A stretch of 64,000 nt of DNA from Pseudomonas kribbensis. Lineage in GTDB: Bacteria > Pseudomonadota > Gammaproteobacteria > Pseudomonadales > Pseudomonadaceae. Under the pieces are notes generated by a model, which was given only the letters and a program-made list of their open reading frames with translations, ran no database searches and was not told the DNA's origin. The number at the start of each line of letters is the position of its first letter. The first letter of the stretch is position 1. Positions 43,120-52,378 of the stretch are shown here, one piece after another. Where the stretch lies: the NCBI RefSeq assembly GCF_003352185.1, contig NZ_CP029608.1, positions 1,736,001-1,800,000 of the forward strand, in the 5' to 3' direction. Position numbers and translations under genes: made by a program.

Positions 43120-44691
43120 ATGCGCATTTCCACCGCTCAGTATTACGCGACACAAGCTTCCCAATATCAGCGTAACTACAGCAAGACTGTTGCCACCGCG
43201 AACGAAGCGAGCAGCCTGCAACGCATCAACACCGCCGCCGATGATCCGATCGGTGCCGGACGACTGCTCAAGCTGGGTCAACAGGCCTCGATGCTGGAGC
43301 AGTATCAGGGCAACGTCAGCACTACCAAGAGCGCGCTGACCGTGCAGGAGTCCACACTGGATTCCATTACCACGGCGTTGCAGCGTGCCAAGGAAATCGG
43401 CCTGGCCGCCAACAACGGCATCGCCACCGACGCGGACCGCAAGGCCTACGCCGCCGAGTTGAGCCAGATCCAGCAGCAGGTGCTGGGCATGATGAATTCC
43501 AAGGATGCCAACGGCAACTACCTGTTTTCCGGTTCCAAGACCGATACGGCGCCGTACTCGCAGAACGCCGATGGCACCTACACCTACAACGGTGATCAGA
43601 CCCAGATCAACCTGAACATCGGTGACGGTATGTCGGTCGCCACCAACACCACCGGTTGGGATGCTTTCCAGCAGACCATCAACACCAGCCGCACCCAGAC
43701 CACCATGACCGCTCCGGCTGTCGATGACGGTCGCGTGGTGTTGACCAACGGTACTGTTGGCTCCAGCGCCACCTATAACGCCAAGTTCGCAGGTGGTCAG
43801 CCGTACACCGTCAGCTTCGTCAGCAGCACCCAGTTGAAAATCACCGATGCCCTGGGCAACGACGTGACGACTGAAGCTAGCCAGAACGGCCTGATCAGCA
43901 ACAGCAACGGTGCGAACCAGACCGTCAGCTTCCGTGGCGTCGATCTGAAGTTGAACATCAACCTCAAGGCCGGCGACACCAACCCGGACGCCGTCATCGC
44001 CGGTCACAGCTTCCAGCTGTCGGCCACGCCTGATTCGTTCACCACTGCGCGCAGCGCAGGCAACCCGTCCACCGCCGTCATCACTGGCTCCGGCGTGACC
44101 AACCAGGGCGCCTACGATGCCACGTTCCCGTCGGGCGGCGGCGCGGTTCTGAAGTTCACCAGTGCCACCGACTTCGACCTGTACGCGGCGCCGGTCACCG
44201 CTGACAGCAAGCCGATTTCGTCGGGCACCATGGTCGGCAGCAACGCCACGGCCGCGGGTGTGACCTTCGCCATTGGCGGTACCCCGGGCGCAGGCGATCA
44301 ATTCTCGATCCAGTCCAACAACCACCAGACCCAGAACGTGCTCGACACCCTGGGCCAGATGGTCACGGCGCTGAACACGCCGATCGATGGTGATCCGGTG
44401 GCCAAGCAGAAATTCCAGGGCGCCATGGAGTCGGCTCTGGGCAACATCGACAGCGCCTCCAATCAGATCGGGGCCGCCGTGACTTCGATCGGTGCTCGCG
44501 GGCAGTCGCTGGATGACCAGGACACCACCAACCAGAGCCTGATCCAGGCCAACACCACGACCCAGGGTTCGATCCGTGATTCGGATCCGGCCGAGGTGAT
44601 GACCCGCCTGACCTTGCAGCAGACCATGCTGCAGGCCTCGCAACTGGCGTTCAGCAAAATCAGCCAGTTGGGCCTGTTCAACAAGATCTGA
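43120..44691 (+). CDS. flgL: Hook-filament junction protein FlgL (HAP3)
   Basis: This 523-residue flagellin-like protein has the N-terminal helix MRISTAQYYATQASQYQRNYSKTVATANEASSLQRINTAADDPIGAGRLLKL. The C-terminal helix is DPAEVMTRLTLQQTMLQASQLAFSKISQLGLFNKI. The central variable region is large, so it is longer than the enteric protein of ~317 residues. It is the last gene of flgFGHIJKL and has AAGGAGTCGTAATTC before the start. Confidence 0.96.
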   Translation: MRISTAQYYATQASQYQRNYSKTVATANEASSLQRINTAADDPIGAGRLLKLGQQASMLEQYQGNVSTTKSALTVQESTLDSITTALQRAKEIGLAANNGIATDADRKAYAAELSQIQQQVLGMMNSKDANGNYLFSGSKTDTAPYSQNADGTYTYNGDQTQINLNIGDGMSVATNTTGWDAFQQTINTSRTQTTMTAPAVDDGRVVLTNGTVGSSATYNAKFAGGQPYTVSFVSSTQLKITDALGNDVTTEASQNGLISNSNGANQTVSFRGVDLKLNINLKAGDTNPDAVIAGHSFQLSATPDSFTTARSAGNPSTAVITGSGVTNQGAYDATFPSGGGAVLKFTSATDFDLYAAPVTADSKPISSGTMVGSNATAAGVTFAIGGTPGAGDQFSIQSNNHQTQNVLDTLGQMVTALNTPIDGDPVAKQKFQGAMESALGNIDSASNQIGAAVTSIGARGQSLDDQDTTNQSLIQANTTTQGSIRDSDPAEVMTRLTLQQTMLQASQLAFSKISQLGLFNKI

Positions 44692-44697
44692 TACTGG

Positions 44698-44717
44698 CCG
44701 GGCGCGCGAGCGCCCGG
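44698..44717 (+). terminator. Hairpin after flgL
   Basis: CCGGGCGC and GCGCCCGG form a perfect eight-base-pair stem with a four-base loop, but only TTGCTCTG follows. It is probably a partial terminator, so some read-through into the glycosyltransferase is expected. Confidence 0.5.
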
Positions 44718-44808
44718 TTGCTCTGACCGTTCTCTACTTATTGTTCTTCTTTTGCGGTTTCAAAGGGCTCGCTGTTCCGGGCGGGTTCCCGCCGCTTGCG
44801 AGTCCGCC

Positions 44809-47800
44809 GTGAATTCACTCCCCCTTGTCAGCCTCGTTATCCCTGCCTTCAATCCGCGTTTTTTCGAACGGGCCTTGAACAGTGCCGTGAGCCAGAGCTA
44901 CGGCAACCTCGAGATCATCGTCTGCGACGACAGTCGTGGCAGCGAGATCGAAGCGCTTGTCGCGTCGATCGTCGAGCGAACCGGCTTTGCTGTGCGCTAC
45001 GTGCGCAACCCACGGACGCTGGGGATGGTCGGCAACCTGCAGGCGTGCCTGGATCAGGCGCAAGGCGAGTTCATCAAGTTCCTGTGCGACGACGATCAGT
45101 TGTTCGCCACCTGCATCGAGCGTCAGGCGCAGACACTCATCGATCAGCAAGACGTCAGTCTGGTTCTGGCCCAGCGCCTGTTCTGGGACGCTGACGATCT
45201 GCCATTGCCGTCGCGGCTGGAAAATACCCCGCTGTCTCCGGTGTGTGGCCTGTTCAAGGGCGAAGACCTGCTGGCGATTTTTGAGACCTTCCCGGTCAAT
45301 ATTCTCGGGGGTTTCAGCAATGCCCTGTTCCGCCGGGCCGATATGCTGGAGCTGCTGCCGGCCCTGACGCAGCCGGGCCACTGCTTTGTCGCTTCGCTGG
45401 ATTTTGCGTTGTATGTGTGCCTGCTGCGTCGGGCCAATCTGGTGGTGTCCAATCACATTCTGAGCGTCGAGCGTCTGTATCCGGAACGTTTGAGCGGTCA
45501 GCAGGCCATGCGCGATGCGGCAGAGGTCGAGCGCCAATGGCTGACCCAGATGCTCAAGGCTCGCAGTGGCGAGTCGGCGCCTGCGCCGGGTTGGGTGCGC
45601 TATCTGCCGGTCACCAAAGCCAATGAATCGCCGCGGGTCTGGGAAGAGTTGCCGCTGAGCCGGACCCTGGGGACCAAACAGACCACTCAGGATTGGCATG
45701 TCGGTATCGCCAGCGTCAGTTTCGCTCAGCTGTACGGGCAATGGCTGGCGTGCCGCAGCCTGACTGAAGGTCAGCGTGAGCGGTTGCCGGAGACCATGGC
45801 CAGCTGGCCGCGGATTCCGAAGATCGTACCGGTCATCATCGACGAGCAGGGCAGCGCTTCCGCTCTGGAGCTGACACTGGAATCGCTCGCGGCCCAGGAG
45901 TACGTACCTGAGCTGACCCTCGTATTGTCGGCATCCTGCACCGAAGCGCAGCTGGATGAGCGCGTCGTGCGCATGCCGCTGCAGGATGACTGGCGCCAGC
46001 AGCTCAATGAGCTGCTGCCACAACTCGAGGGCGCCGACTGGTTCTATCTGCTGCGTGCCGGTGATCGTCTGGTCGTGCCGGCGTTGCTGGTGATGGCAGA
46101 GCGCATTGCGCTTTCGCGCACGCTGGTGTGTCTGTACAGCGATGAAGGCGGGTTGAGCCAGGGTGAATCCACGGAGCCGGTGTTCAAGCCGGACTTCAAC
46201 CTGGACCTGATGCGCAGCTATCCGTACGTGGGCAGGGCGCTGGCGTTCGAGCGTGAGCGCTTTCTGACCCTTGGGGGCTTCGACTCCGCGTTCGCTGAGC
46301 TGGCTCCCCACGACGTCTTGTTGCGCATGGTCGAGAATCACGGCCTGCAGGCAGTCGGTCATGTTTCGGAGATTTTGCTGGAGTCGGCGTTCGACCTGGC
46401 CAAGTGGTTGTCGGAGCCGCAACTGGCAGACAGCAACGCGCGATTGCTTGAAGCACATCTGCACCGTCTGGGCATTTCCCATGACATCCGCCGGGGCAGT
46501 TCGGCCTTGCTCAACCGCGTGGACTATCACCACGCGAGCCGGCCACTGGTGTCGATCGTCATCATCAGCAAGGATCAGACGGCCGCTGTGCAGCGTTGCG
46601 TCGAGAGCCTGCTGGAGAAGACCGCCTACGGCGAATATGAGTTGGTGCTGGTCGACAATGGCAGCGAGACCGCCGAGGCGAAAGCCTGGTTTGACGGCAT
46701 GTCGCAACTGGGCAGCGAGCGGATTCGCGTGCTTGCTTGTCCTTCGCAGGACAATGTGGCGGCAGTGCGTAACGTCTCGGTCAGCCATGCGCGCGGCGAG
46801 TATGTGCTGCTGCTCAATCCGTACAGCGTGATCACCCACGGCGACTGGCTGGCGGAAATGCTCAATCACGCACAACGCCCGGAAGTGGGCGTGGTGGGCG
46901 CCAAGATTTTCAACCCGGATGGCCGTGTGTTGCATGCCGGTCTGATTCTCGGCTTGCAAGGGCCGGCGGGCGTGCCGTTCTACGGCGAGTCGATGCAGGC
47001 GACGGGTTACATGTACCGGTTGCTGGTCGCTCAGAATCTGAGCGCTGTCGGCGGCGATTGCCTGATGGTACGCAAATCGGTGTTCGATGTGGTCGGCGGG
47101 CTGGATGAGCAGAACCTGGCGCAGTCACTGCACGAGGTCGACCTGTGCTTGCGAGTGGGGCAGGAAGGTTATCTGGTGGTCTGGACGCCGTTCGCCCAAC
47201 TGGCGCTCGGCGCGCAACCCGCCGTCGCGGCAAAGGACGGTGAGGAGGCGTTGCGCAGTCAGGAGCAGGAAGTCTTCTACAAGCGCTGGCTGCCGATTGT
47301 GGCGCGCGATCCCGCGTACAACGCCAATCTGTCGTTGAACGGAATCGTCGGTTCGAGCTTTCGACTCGACCCGGGGCTGCGTACTGGCTGGAGCCCGTTT
47401 TCCCAGCCGCAGCTGCCGAAGATTCTCGCCTTGCCGGTCAACGCATCGGCCATCGGTCACTACCGCGTGACACAACCGCTGATCGAGCTGGAAGCGGCAG
47501 GCCGGGCGCTGGGGCGCATTCATTACAACCTGCCGACCATCATCGAGGTCGAACGCCAGTCCCCGGATGTGATCATTTTGCAGGGGCGTTATTCCGAAGG
47601 CCCGATCAACGAGATTCCGAGCCTGCAAAAGTATTCGAGCGCCCGCAGGATCTACGAACTCGATGACTACGTGATCAATGTTCCGCATCGCAATGCGCAC
47701 ATTCGCAACATGCCGGGCAAGGACGAGATGGAGGCGCTGGTGCGTCGGGCAATCGGCATGTGCGACCGGGTCGTGGTGTCCACCGCGCCGCTGGGTAACG

Positions 47801-48405
47801 CACTGTCGAGCATGCACAACGATATCCGCGTTGTTCCGAACATGTTGGCCAAACACCTGTGGGCAGACCTGCGCAGCCAGCGCCGCACCTCGAAAAAACC
47901 TCGGGTCGGCTGGGGCGGTGGCACCAGTCACCACGGTGACCTTGCTGTCATCGCCGACGTGGTTCGCGAACTGGCGAACGAGGTTGACTGGGTGTTCTTC
48001 GGCATGTGCCCGGACGACCTGCGTCCGTACATGCATGAGTTCCACGGTGTGATTGGCCTGGACGTGTACCCGGCGAAACTGGCCAGTCTCAACCTCGACC
48101 TGGCCCTGGCGCCGCTGGAGTTCCACATCTTCAACGACTGCAAGAGCAATCTGCGCCTGCTGGAGTATGGCGCTTGCGGCTACCCGGTCATCTGCACCGA
48201 CACCGAAGCCTATCGCGGCTACCTGCCTTGCACGCGGATCAAGACCAACACCACGGATGAGTGGCTGCAAGCGATCCGCATGCACCTGGCCGACCCGGAC
48301 GCCAGCTACCGCATGGGCGATGAGTTGCGTGAAGTCGTACTGCGCGATTACGTACTGCGCGGCGATAACCTGCGTTACTGGGAAGCAGGCTGGCTGGCGG
48401 ACTGA
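44809..48405 (+). CDS. Multi-module glycosyltransferase of the flagellin glycosylation island
   Basis: From a GTG at 44809 it has 1198 residues; the start is uncertain because no good ribosome-binding site is seen. Module A (about 5-330) is a GT2 transferase (LVSLVIPAFNPRFFERALNSAVSQSYGN, FLCDDDQL). Module B (about 340-570) is a GT2-like domain without clear catalytic acids, containing YLLRAGDRLV. Module C (about 575-850) is another GT2 domain (PLVSIVIISKDQTAAVQRCVESLL, VLVDNGSE). Module D (about 865-1198) is a GT4-like domain (IGHYRVTQPLIELE to CKSNLRLLEYGACGYPVICTD). Location after flgL matches flagellin glycosyltransferases such as FgtA. Modules B and C recur in the transferase at 60957. 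Confidence 0.85.
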   Translation: MNSLPLVSLVIPAFNPRFFERALNSAVSQSYGNLEIIVCDDSRGSEIEALVASIVERTGFAVRYVRNPRTLGMVGNLQACLDQAQGEFIKFLCDDDQLFATCIERQAQTLIDQQDVSLVLAQRLFWDADDLPLPSRLENTPLSPVCGLFKGEDLLAIFETFPVNILGGFSNALFRRADMLELLPALTQPGHCFVASLDFALYVCLLRRANLVVSNHILSVERLYPERLSGQQAMRDAAEVERQWLTQMLKARSGESAPAPGWVRYLPVTKANESPRVWEELPLSRTLGTKQTTQDWHVGIASVSFAQLYGQWLACRSLTEGQRERLPETMASWPRIPKIVPVIIDEQGSASALELTLESLAAQEYVPELTLVLSASCTEAQLDERVVRMPLQDDWRQQLNELLPQLEGADWFYLLRAGDRLVVPALLVMAERIALSRTLVCLYSDEGGLSQGESTEPVFKPDFNLDLMRSYPYVGRALAFERERFLTLGGFDSAFAELAPHDVLLRMVENHGLQAVGHVSEILLESAFDLAKWLSEPQLADSNARLLEAHLHRLGISHDIRRGSSALLNRVDYHHASRPLVSIVIISKDQTAAVQRCVESLLEKTAYGEYELVLVDNGSETAEAKAWFDGMSQLGSERIRVLACPSQDNVAAVRNVSVSHARGEYVLLLNPYSVITHGDWLAEMLNHAQRPEVGVVGAKIFNPDGRVLHAGLILGLQGPAGVPFYGESMQATGYMYRLLVAQNLSAVGGDCLMVRKSVFDVVGGLDEQNLAQSLHEVDLCLRVGQEGYLVVWTPFAQLALGAQPAVAAKDGEEALRSQEQEVFYKRWLPIVARDPAYNANLSLNGIVGSSFRLDPGLRTGWSPFSQPQLPKILALPVNASAIGHYRVTQPLIELEAAGRALGRIHYNLPTIIEVERQSPDVIILQGRYSEGPINEIPSLQKYSSARRIYELDDYVINVPHRNAHIRNMPGKDEMEALVRRAIGMCDRVVVSTAPLGNALSSMHNDIRVVPNMLAKHLWADLRSQRRTSKKPRVGWGGGTSHHGDLAVIADVVRELANEVDWVFFGMCPDDLRPYMHEFHGVIGLDVYPAKLASLNLDLALAPLEFHIFNDCKSNLRLLEYGACGYPVICTDTEAYRGYLPCTRIKTNTTDEWLQAIRMHLADPDASYRMGDELREVVLRDYVLRGDNLRYWEAGWLAD

Positions 48406-48429
48406 CCGGTTCGCGCGGGCCCTCTGGAA

Positions 48430-48461
48430 AACAGGCGACTTTCGAGTCGCCTGTTTTTTTT
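48430..48461 (+). terminator. Strong intrinsic terminator after the first glycosyltransferase
   Basis: AACAGGCGACT and AGTCGCCTGTT form an eleven-base-pair stem with a TTCG tetraloop (48430-48455), followed by six further T's. It isolates the downstream RTX genes transcriptionally. Confidence 0.95.
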
Positions 48462-48633
48462 GCGTTGCGAAAATTGTCTTTGTATCAATCCCGATACTTT
48501 TTTTGCTCGACGGCCTCAAGCAGTGGGATTTTCCTGTCGATATCAACAGATTCGCTGAATGATCAGTGCGCCGCGATGAAGTGTGTTCGCCACGCTGACC
48601 AGTACCGGTTCATACAAGGGCAAGGAAGAAACA

Positions 48634-51600
48634 ATGGCAGTCATAAACGGAACAAACGGCGCGGATACGCTGAGCGGTACTTCGGGAGACGATGAGATCA
48701 ACGGGCTGGCGGGTAATGATCTCATCAGGGGCAGTGCAGGGGCGGACAAGATCGATGGCGGGGATGGAACCGATACCGTCGATTACTCAGCGTCCTCGGA
48801 GGCGGTCAACGTAAACCTTGCGGGTCTTGCCAGTACGGGAGGCGATGCCCAGGGCGACATCCTGACCAATATCGAGAAGGTTATCGGTAGCGCATTCAAC
48901 GACACGTTCACGGCACCGAAGGGCGGTCTCACCTTCGAAGGCGGTGCCGGCAATGATGTCTACATTCTCGACAATGGCGGAACGGTGATTGAGCAGGCAG
49001 GCGGCGGTGACGACGAGGTGCGCTCCAGCTTCGGCCAGATCTACCTGAGTGCGAACGTCGAGCGCCTGACGTATACGGGCACCGGAGCATTCATCGGCTG
49101 GGGCAATGCCAGCGACAACATTATTACCGGCGGTGCCGGTAACGACCTGCTGTATGGCGGCGCGGGTGCCGATCAGTTCATCGGTGGCGCCGGCTTCGAT
49201 ACCGTCAGCTACGGCGACAGTACGGTCGGCGTCAGCATCAACCTGAAAACCGGTGTCAATTCCGGGATTGCGGCGGGGGATACCTATACCGGTATCGAAA
49301 GGATCCTCGGCTCGAATGGCAATGACACCTTCATTGCCGATAGCCGGGTGTTCGCCTTTGACGGCGGTGCCGGAACGGCTGACGTGGTGGATTATTCGAC
49401 ATCCGCCGAGGCGATCGATGTCGATCTCGTCGTCAATGGCACGGGCCGTGCCGGCATCGGTGGCGACGCCCAGGGCGACACCTTGACCGGCATCGAAAAG
49501 GTGATCGGCACAGCGTTCAACGACACGTTCAATGTGACGGGCGGAACCGTGACCCTGGAAGGCGGTGCGGGTGACGATGTTTACATCATCAACGGTACCA
49601 GTGTCAGCACGGTGATCGAGCAGGCCGGCGGCGGAAATGACGAGGTCCGTACCAATTATGCAGTTCAATATCTGTCGGCCAACGTCGAACGATTGACCTA
49701 TACCGGAACCGGCGACTTCTCCGGATATGGCAACGCCAGCGACAACATCCTCACGGGTGGCATCGGCAACGATATTTTTCAGGGCGGTGGCGGCGCTGAC
49801 CAATTCATCGGTGGCGCCGGCATCGATACCGTCAGCTACGGCGACAGTACGGTCGGCGTCAGCATCAACCTGAAAACCGGTGTCAATTCCGGGATTGCGG
49901 CGGGGGATACCTATATCGGTATCGAAAGAATCCTCGGCTCGAATGCCAACGACACCTTCATTGCCGATAGCCGGGTGTTCGCCTTTGACGGCGGTGCCGG
50001 AACAGCTGACGTGGTGGATTACTCGACGTCAGCCGAGGCGATCAATGTCGATCTCGTCGTCAATGGCACCGGCCGTGCCGGCATCGGTGGCGACGCACAG
50101 GGCGACACCTTGACCAACATCGAAAAGGTGATCGGTACAGCGTTCAACGACACGTTCAATGTGACGGGCGGAACCGTGACCCTGGAAGGCGGCGCGGGTG
50201 ACGACGTTTACATCATCAACGGTACCAGTGTCAGCACGGTGATCGAGCAGGCCGGCGGCGGAAATGACGAGGTCCGTACCAATTATGCAGTTCAATACCT
50301 GTCGGCCAACGTCGAACGATTGACCTATACCGGAACCGGCAACTTCTCCGGATATGGCAACGCCAGCGACAACATCCTCACGGGTGGCATCGGCAACGAT
50401 ATTTTTCAGGGTGGCGGCGGCGCGGACCAATTCATTGGTGGAGCGGGCCGAGACACCGTGGACTACTCCGACAGCACCGTGGGAGTCACGCTCAACTTCA
50501 AGACCGGGGTCAATTCCGGGATTGCAGCGGGGGATACCTACACCGACATCGAGGTGATCAAGGGCTCGGGCTTCAACGACATCTTCATTGCCGATAGCCG
50601 GGTGTTCGCCTTTGACGGCGGTGCCGGAACAGCTGACGTGGTGGATTACTCGACGTCAGCCGAGGCGATCAATGTCGATCTCGTCGCCAATGGCACAGGT
50701 CGCGCCGGCATCGGCGGCGACGCCCAGGGCGACACCTTGACCGGCATCGAGAAGGTGATCGGCACAGCGTTCAACGACACGTTCTATGTGGCGGGCGGGG
50801 CTGTGACACTCGAGGGCGGTGCGGGTGACGATGTTTACTACATCAATGGCACCAATGTCAGCGATGTGATCGAGAAGGTCGACGGTGGCATTGACGAGGT
50901 GCGCACGGGGTTCGGGCAGCAAAGTCTGCGGGATAACGTCGAAATTCTGACGTATATCGGTACTGGCGCCTTCACGGGTTACGGCAATGCGCTCGACAAC
51001 ATCATCACCGGCGGTGTCGGCAACGATACTTTCTATGGCGGTGCAGGTGCCGACCGGTTCATCGGCGGGGCCGGGTTCGACACGGTGGGCTACGCCGACT
51101 CCACTGTCGGCGTGACCATCAACCTTAAAACCGGCGTTCATTCCGGGATTGCAGCCGGGGATACCTACGTCAGTATCGAGGGGTTGAGCGGCACACTGTC
51201 CAACGACATTTTTATCGCTGACAGCGCGGCCATGGCCTTTGATGGATTGAACGGCATGGACATGGTCAGCTACGAGCAATCCGATAGCGCCGTGACCATT
51301 GATTTGAAAACCAAAGTCAATGCGGGTGATGCAGCCGGCGATACCTACACCGCAATCGAGTTCTTCCAGGGCAGCCGCTTCAACGACACCCTGTCCGGAA
51401 CGGCATTCGGTGACAACTTCATCGGTGGCGCCGGTGCGGACAGCATTGATGGGCGTGAAGGGCATGACACTGCCTGGTACATCAACAGCATGGCTGCCGT
51501 GAACATCAACCTGCAGACCAACGTCAATGAAGGCGGAGATGCTCAAGGTGATGTGCTGCTCAATATCGAGCGAGTGATCGGCAGTCAATTCAACGATACG

Positions 51601-52281
51601 TTGACCGGAAGTTCGGCCGTCGATTTTCTTGAGGGCAACACGGGGGATGACGTGATCTATGGCGGCGACGGTGCCGACTTCATTTATGGAGGCCTGGTTT
51701 CCCTGGCCGGACCGTTGGCCAGTTCAGCACCCAATGCAGGGCCCCAGGCCGACACGCTCTACGGTGGCAATGGCAACGACACGATTCTCACCGCAGCCAA
51801 CGATACCGGCAGCCGTGCATATGGCGAAGCGGGCGATGACACCATCACCGTAGCTCATGGCATGGCCGACGGTGGTGAGGGTATGGACACTCTGACCGGA
51901 ACGGGGCTTGGCTTCTCGCTGTTTGGCGGCGCGGGCAATGACAAACTGGTGCTGCAGTCCAGTGGATCGGCCTTCGGAGGAGAGGGGGACGATACCTACT
52001 TCGTCACTGCTCCGGGACTGGTGACAATCCAGGACGATGGCGCCAGTCGTGGTGACAAAGTCGTGCTGTCGAACATTCGCGGTTCCGAGCTGCTGCTTGA
52101 TCGTATCGGTGACGACCTTTACCTGCACCGTTACAGTTTTTCAGCCGGACAGACGCCGCAGGACGGCGTGCGCCTGAAGGGTTGGTTTGCCGGTTCCGAC
52201 ACTATCGAGCAGATTCAGACTGCCGATAATCAGATCATCAATCTGCCGGCCAACAGCGATGCATTTGCGATGTTCGGCTGA
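48634..52281 (+). CDS. RTX-type calcium-binding repeat protein, 1215 residues
   Basis: The ATG at 48634 with AAGGAAGAA upstream is chosen; 17 upstream in-frame codons look non-coding. The protein starts directly with RTX nonapeptides (GADTLSGTSGDDEINGLAGND) and has no Sec signal. Units of 209 residues recur about three and a half times. Each contains a nonapeptide pair (LEGGAGDDVY), VIEQAGGG-DEVR, GTGDFSGYGNASDNI and GGAG-DTV-Y-DSTVGV, with a final ADSRVFAFDGGAGTADVVDY block. The C-terminus (VRLKGWFAGSDTIEQIQTADN to DAFAMFG) is shared with the next gene and may be a type I secretion signal. No hydrolase or adhesin domain is recognised. It probably is a secreted, Ca2+-folded surface or matrix protein (inference). 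Confidence 0.85.
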   Translation: MAVINGTNGADTLSGTSGDDEINGLAGNDLIRGSAGADKIDGGDGTDTVDYSASSEAVNVNLAGLASTGGDAQGDILTNIEKVIGSAFNDTFTAPKGGLTFEGGAGNDVYILDNGGTVIEQAGGGDDEVRSSFGQIYLSANVERLTYTGTGAFIGWGNASDNIITGGAGNDLLYGGAGADQFIGGAGFDTVSYGDSTVGVSINLKTGVNSGIAAGDTYTGIERILGSNGNDTFIADSRVFAFDGGAGTADVVDYSTSAEAIDVDLVVNGTGRAGIGGDAQGDTLTGIEKVIGTAFNDTFNVTGGTVTLEGGAGDDVYIINGTSVSTVIEQAGGGNDEVRTNYAVQYLSANVERLTYTGTGDFSGYGNASDNILTGGIGNDIFQGGGGADQFIGGAGIDTVSYGDSTVGVSINLKTGVNSGIAAGDTYIGIERILGSNANDTFIADSRVFAFDGGAGTADVVDYSTSAEAINVDLVVNGTGRAGIGGDAQGDTLTNIEKVIGTAFNDTFNVTGGTVTLEGGAGDDVYIINGTSVSTVIEQAGGGNDEVRTNYAVQYLSANVERLTYTGTGNFSGYGNASDNILTGGIGNDIFQGGGGADQFIGGAGRDTVDYSDSTVGVTLNFKTGVNSGIAAGDTYTDIEVIKGSGFNDIFIADSRVFAFDGGAGTADVVDYSTSAEAINVDLVANGTGRAGIGGDAQGDTLTGIEKVIGTAFNDTFYVAGGAVTLEGGAGDDVYYINGTNVSDVIEKVDGGIDEVRTGFGQQSLRDNVEILTYIGTGAFTGYGNALDNIITGGVGNDTFYGGAGADRFIGGAGFDTVGYADSTVGVTINLKTGVHSGIAAGDTYVSIEGLSGTLSNDIFIADSAAMAFDGLNGMDMVSYEQSDSAVTIDLKTKVNAGDAAGDTYTAIEFFQGSRFNDTLSGTAFGDNFIGGAGADSIDGREGHDTAWYINSMAAVNINLQTNVNEGGDAQGDVLLNIERVIGSQFNDTLTGSSAVDFLEGNTGDDVIYGGDGADFIYGGLVSLAGPLASSAPNAGPQADTLYGGNGNDTILTAANDTGSRAYGEAGDDTITVAHGMADGGEGMDTLTGTGLGFSLFGGAGNDKLVLQSSGSAFGGEGDDTYFVTAPGLVTIQDDGASRGDKVVLSNIRGSELLLDRIGDDLYLHRYSFSAGQTPQDGVRLKGWFAGSDTIEQIQTADNQIINLPANSDAFAMFG
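49333..51213 (+). repeat. 627-bp tandem DNA repeat inside the RTX gene
   Basis: The sequence ATTGCCGATAGCCGGGTG occurs at 49333, 49960 and 50587, exactly 627 bases apart. A degenerate counterpart (ATCGCTGACAGCG) is at 51214, again 627 on. Units one and two are nearly identical at DNA level, including about 200 bases upstream of 49333. The third unit diverges in its second half. The period equals 209 codons, so expansion or contraction keeps the frame. Confidence 0.9.
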
Positions 52282-52292
52282 CATCTGAATCG

Positions 52293-52327
52293 CACACCTG
52301 CAATCGCGCAGCGCGATTGCAGGTGTG
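52293..52327 (+). terminator. Perfect 16-bp hairpin between the two RTX genes
   Basis: The left arm (52293-52308) and right arm (52312-52327) are perfectly complementary with a three-base loop. TCTGAAGCC follows, not a T-run. It is probably an intercistronic attenuator or mRNA-processing stem that lets the two genes be expressed at different levels. Confidence 0.65.
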
Positions 52328-52378
52328 TCTGAAGCCTGAAAGGTGAACGCTGTTTTCAACCATGCAAGGAAGAAGCAA

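Noticed and set aside
44815..46959. A 714-codon minus-strand frame under the first glycosyltransferase
   Set aside because: It mirrors codon bias of the sense gene and has no recognisable domain. Long antisense frames are common at this G+C.
48466..48500. Possible FliA or sigma-70 promoter before the RTX gene (GTATCAATCCCGATAC region)
   Set aside because: Spacing and hexamers fit neither consensus well. The gene must have a promoter here, but I cannot place it.
49100..51250. Regular repeats considered as a CRISPR-like array
   Set aside because: The period is 627 bases and the units are coding, in frame, with RTX motifs. There are no short repeats with unique spacers.
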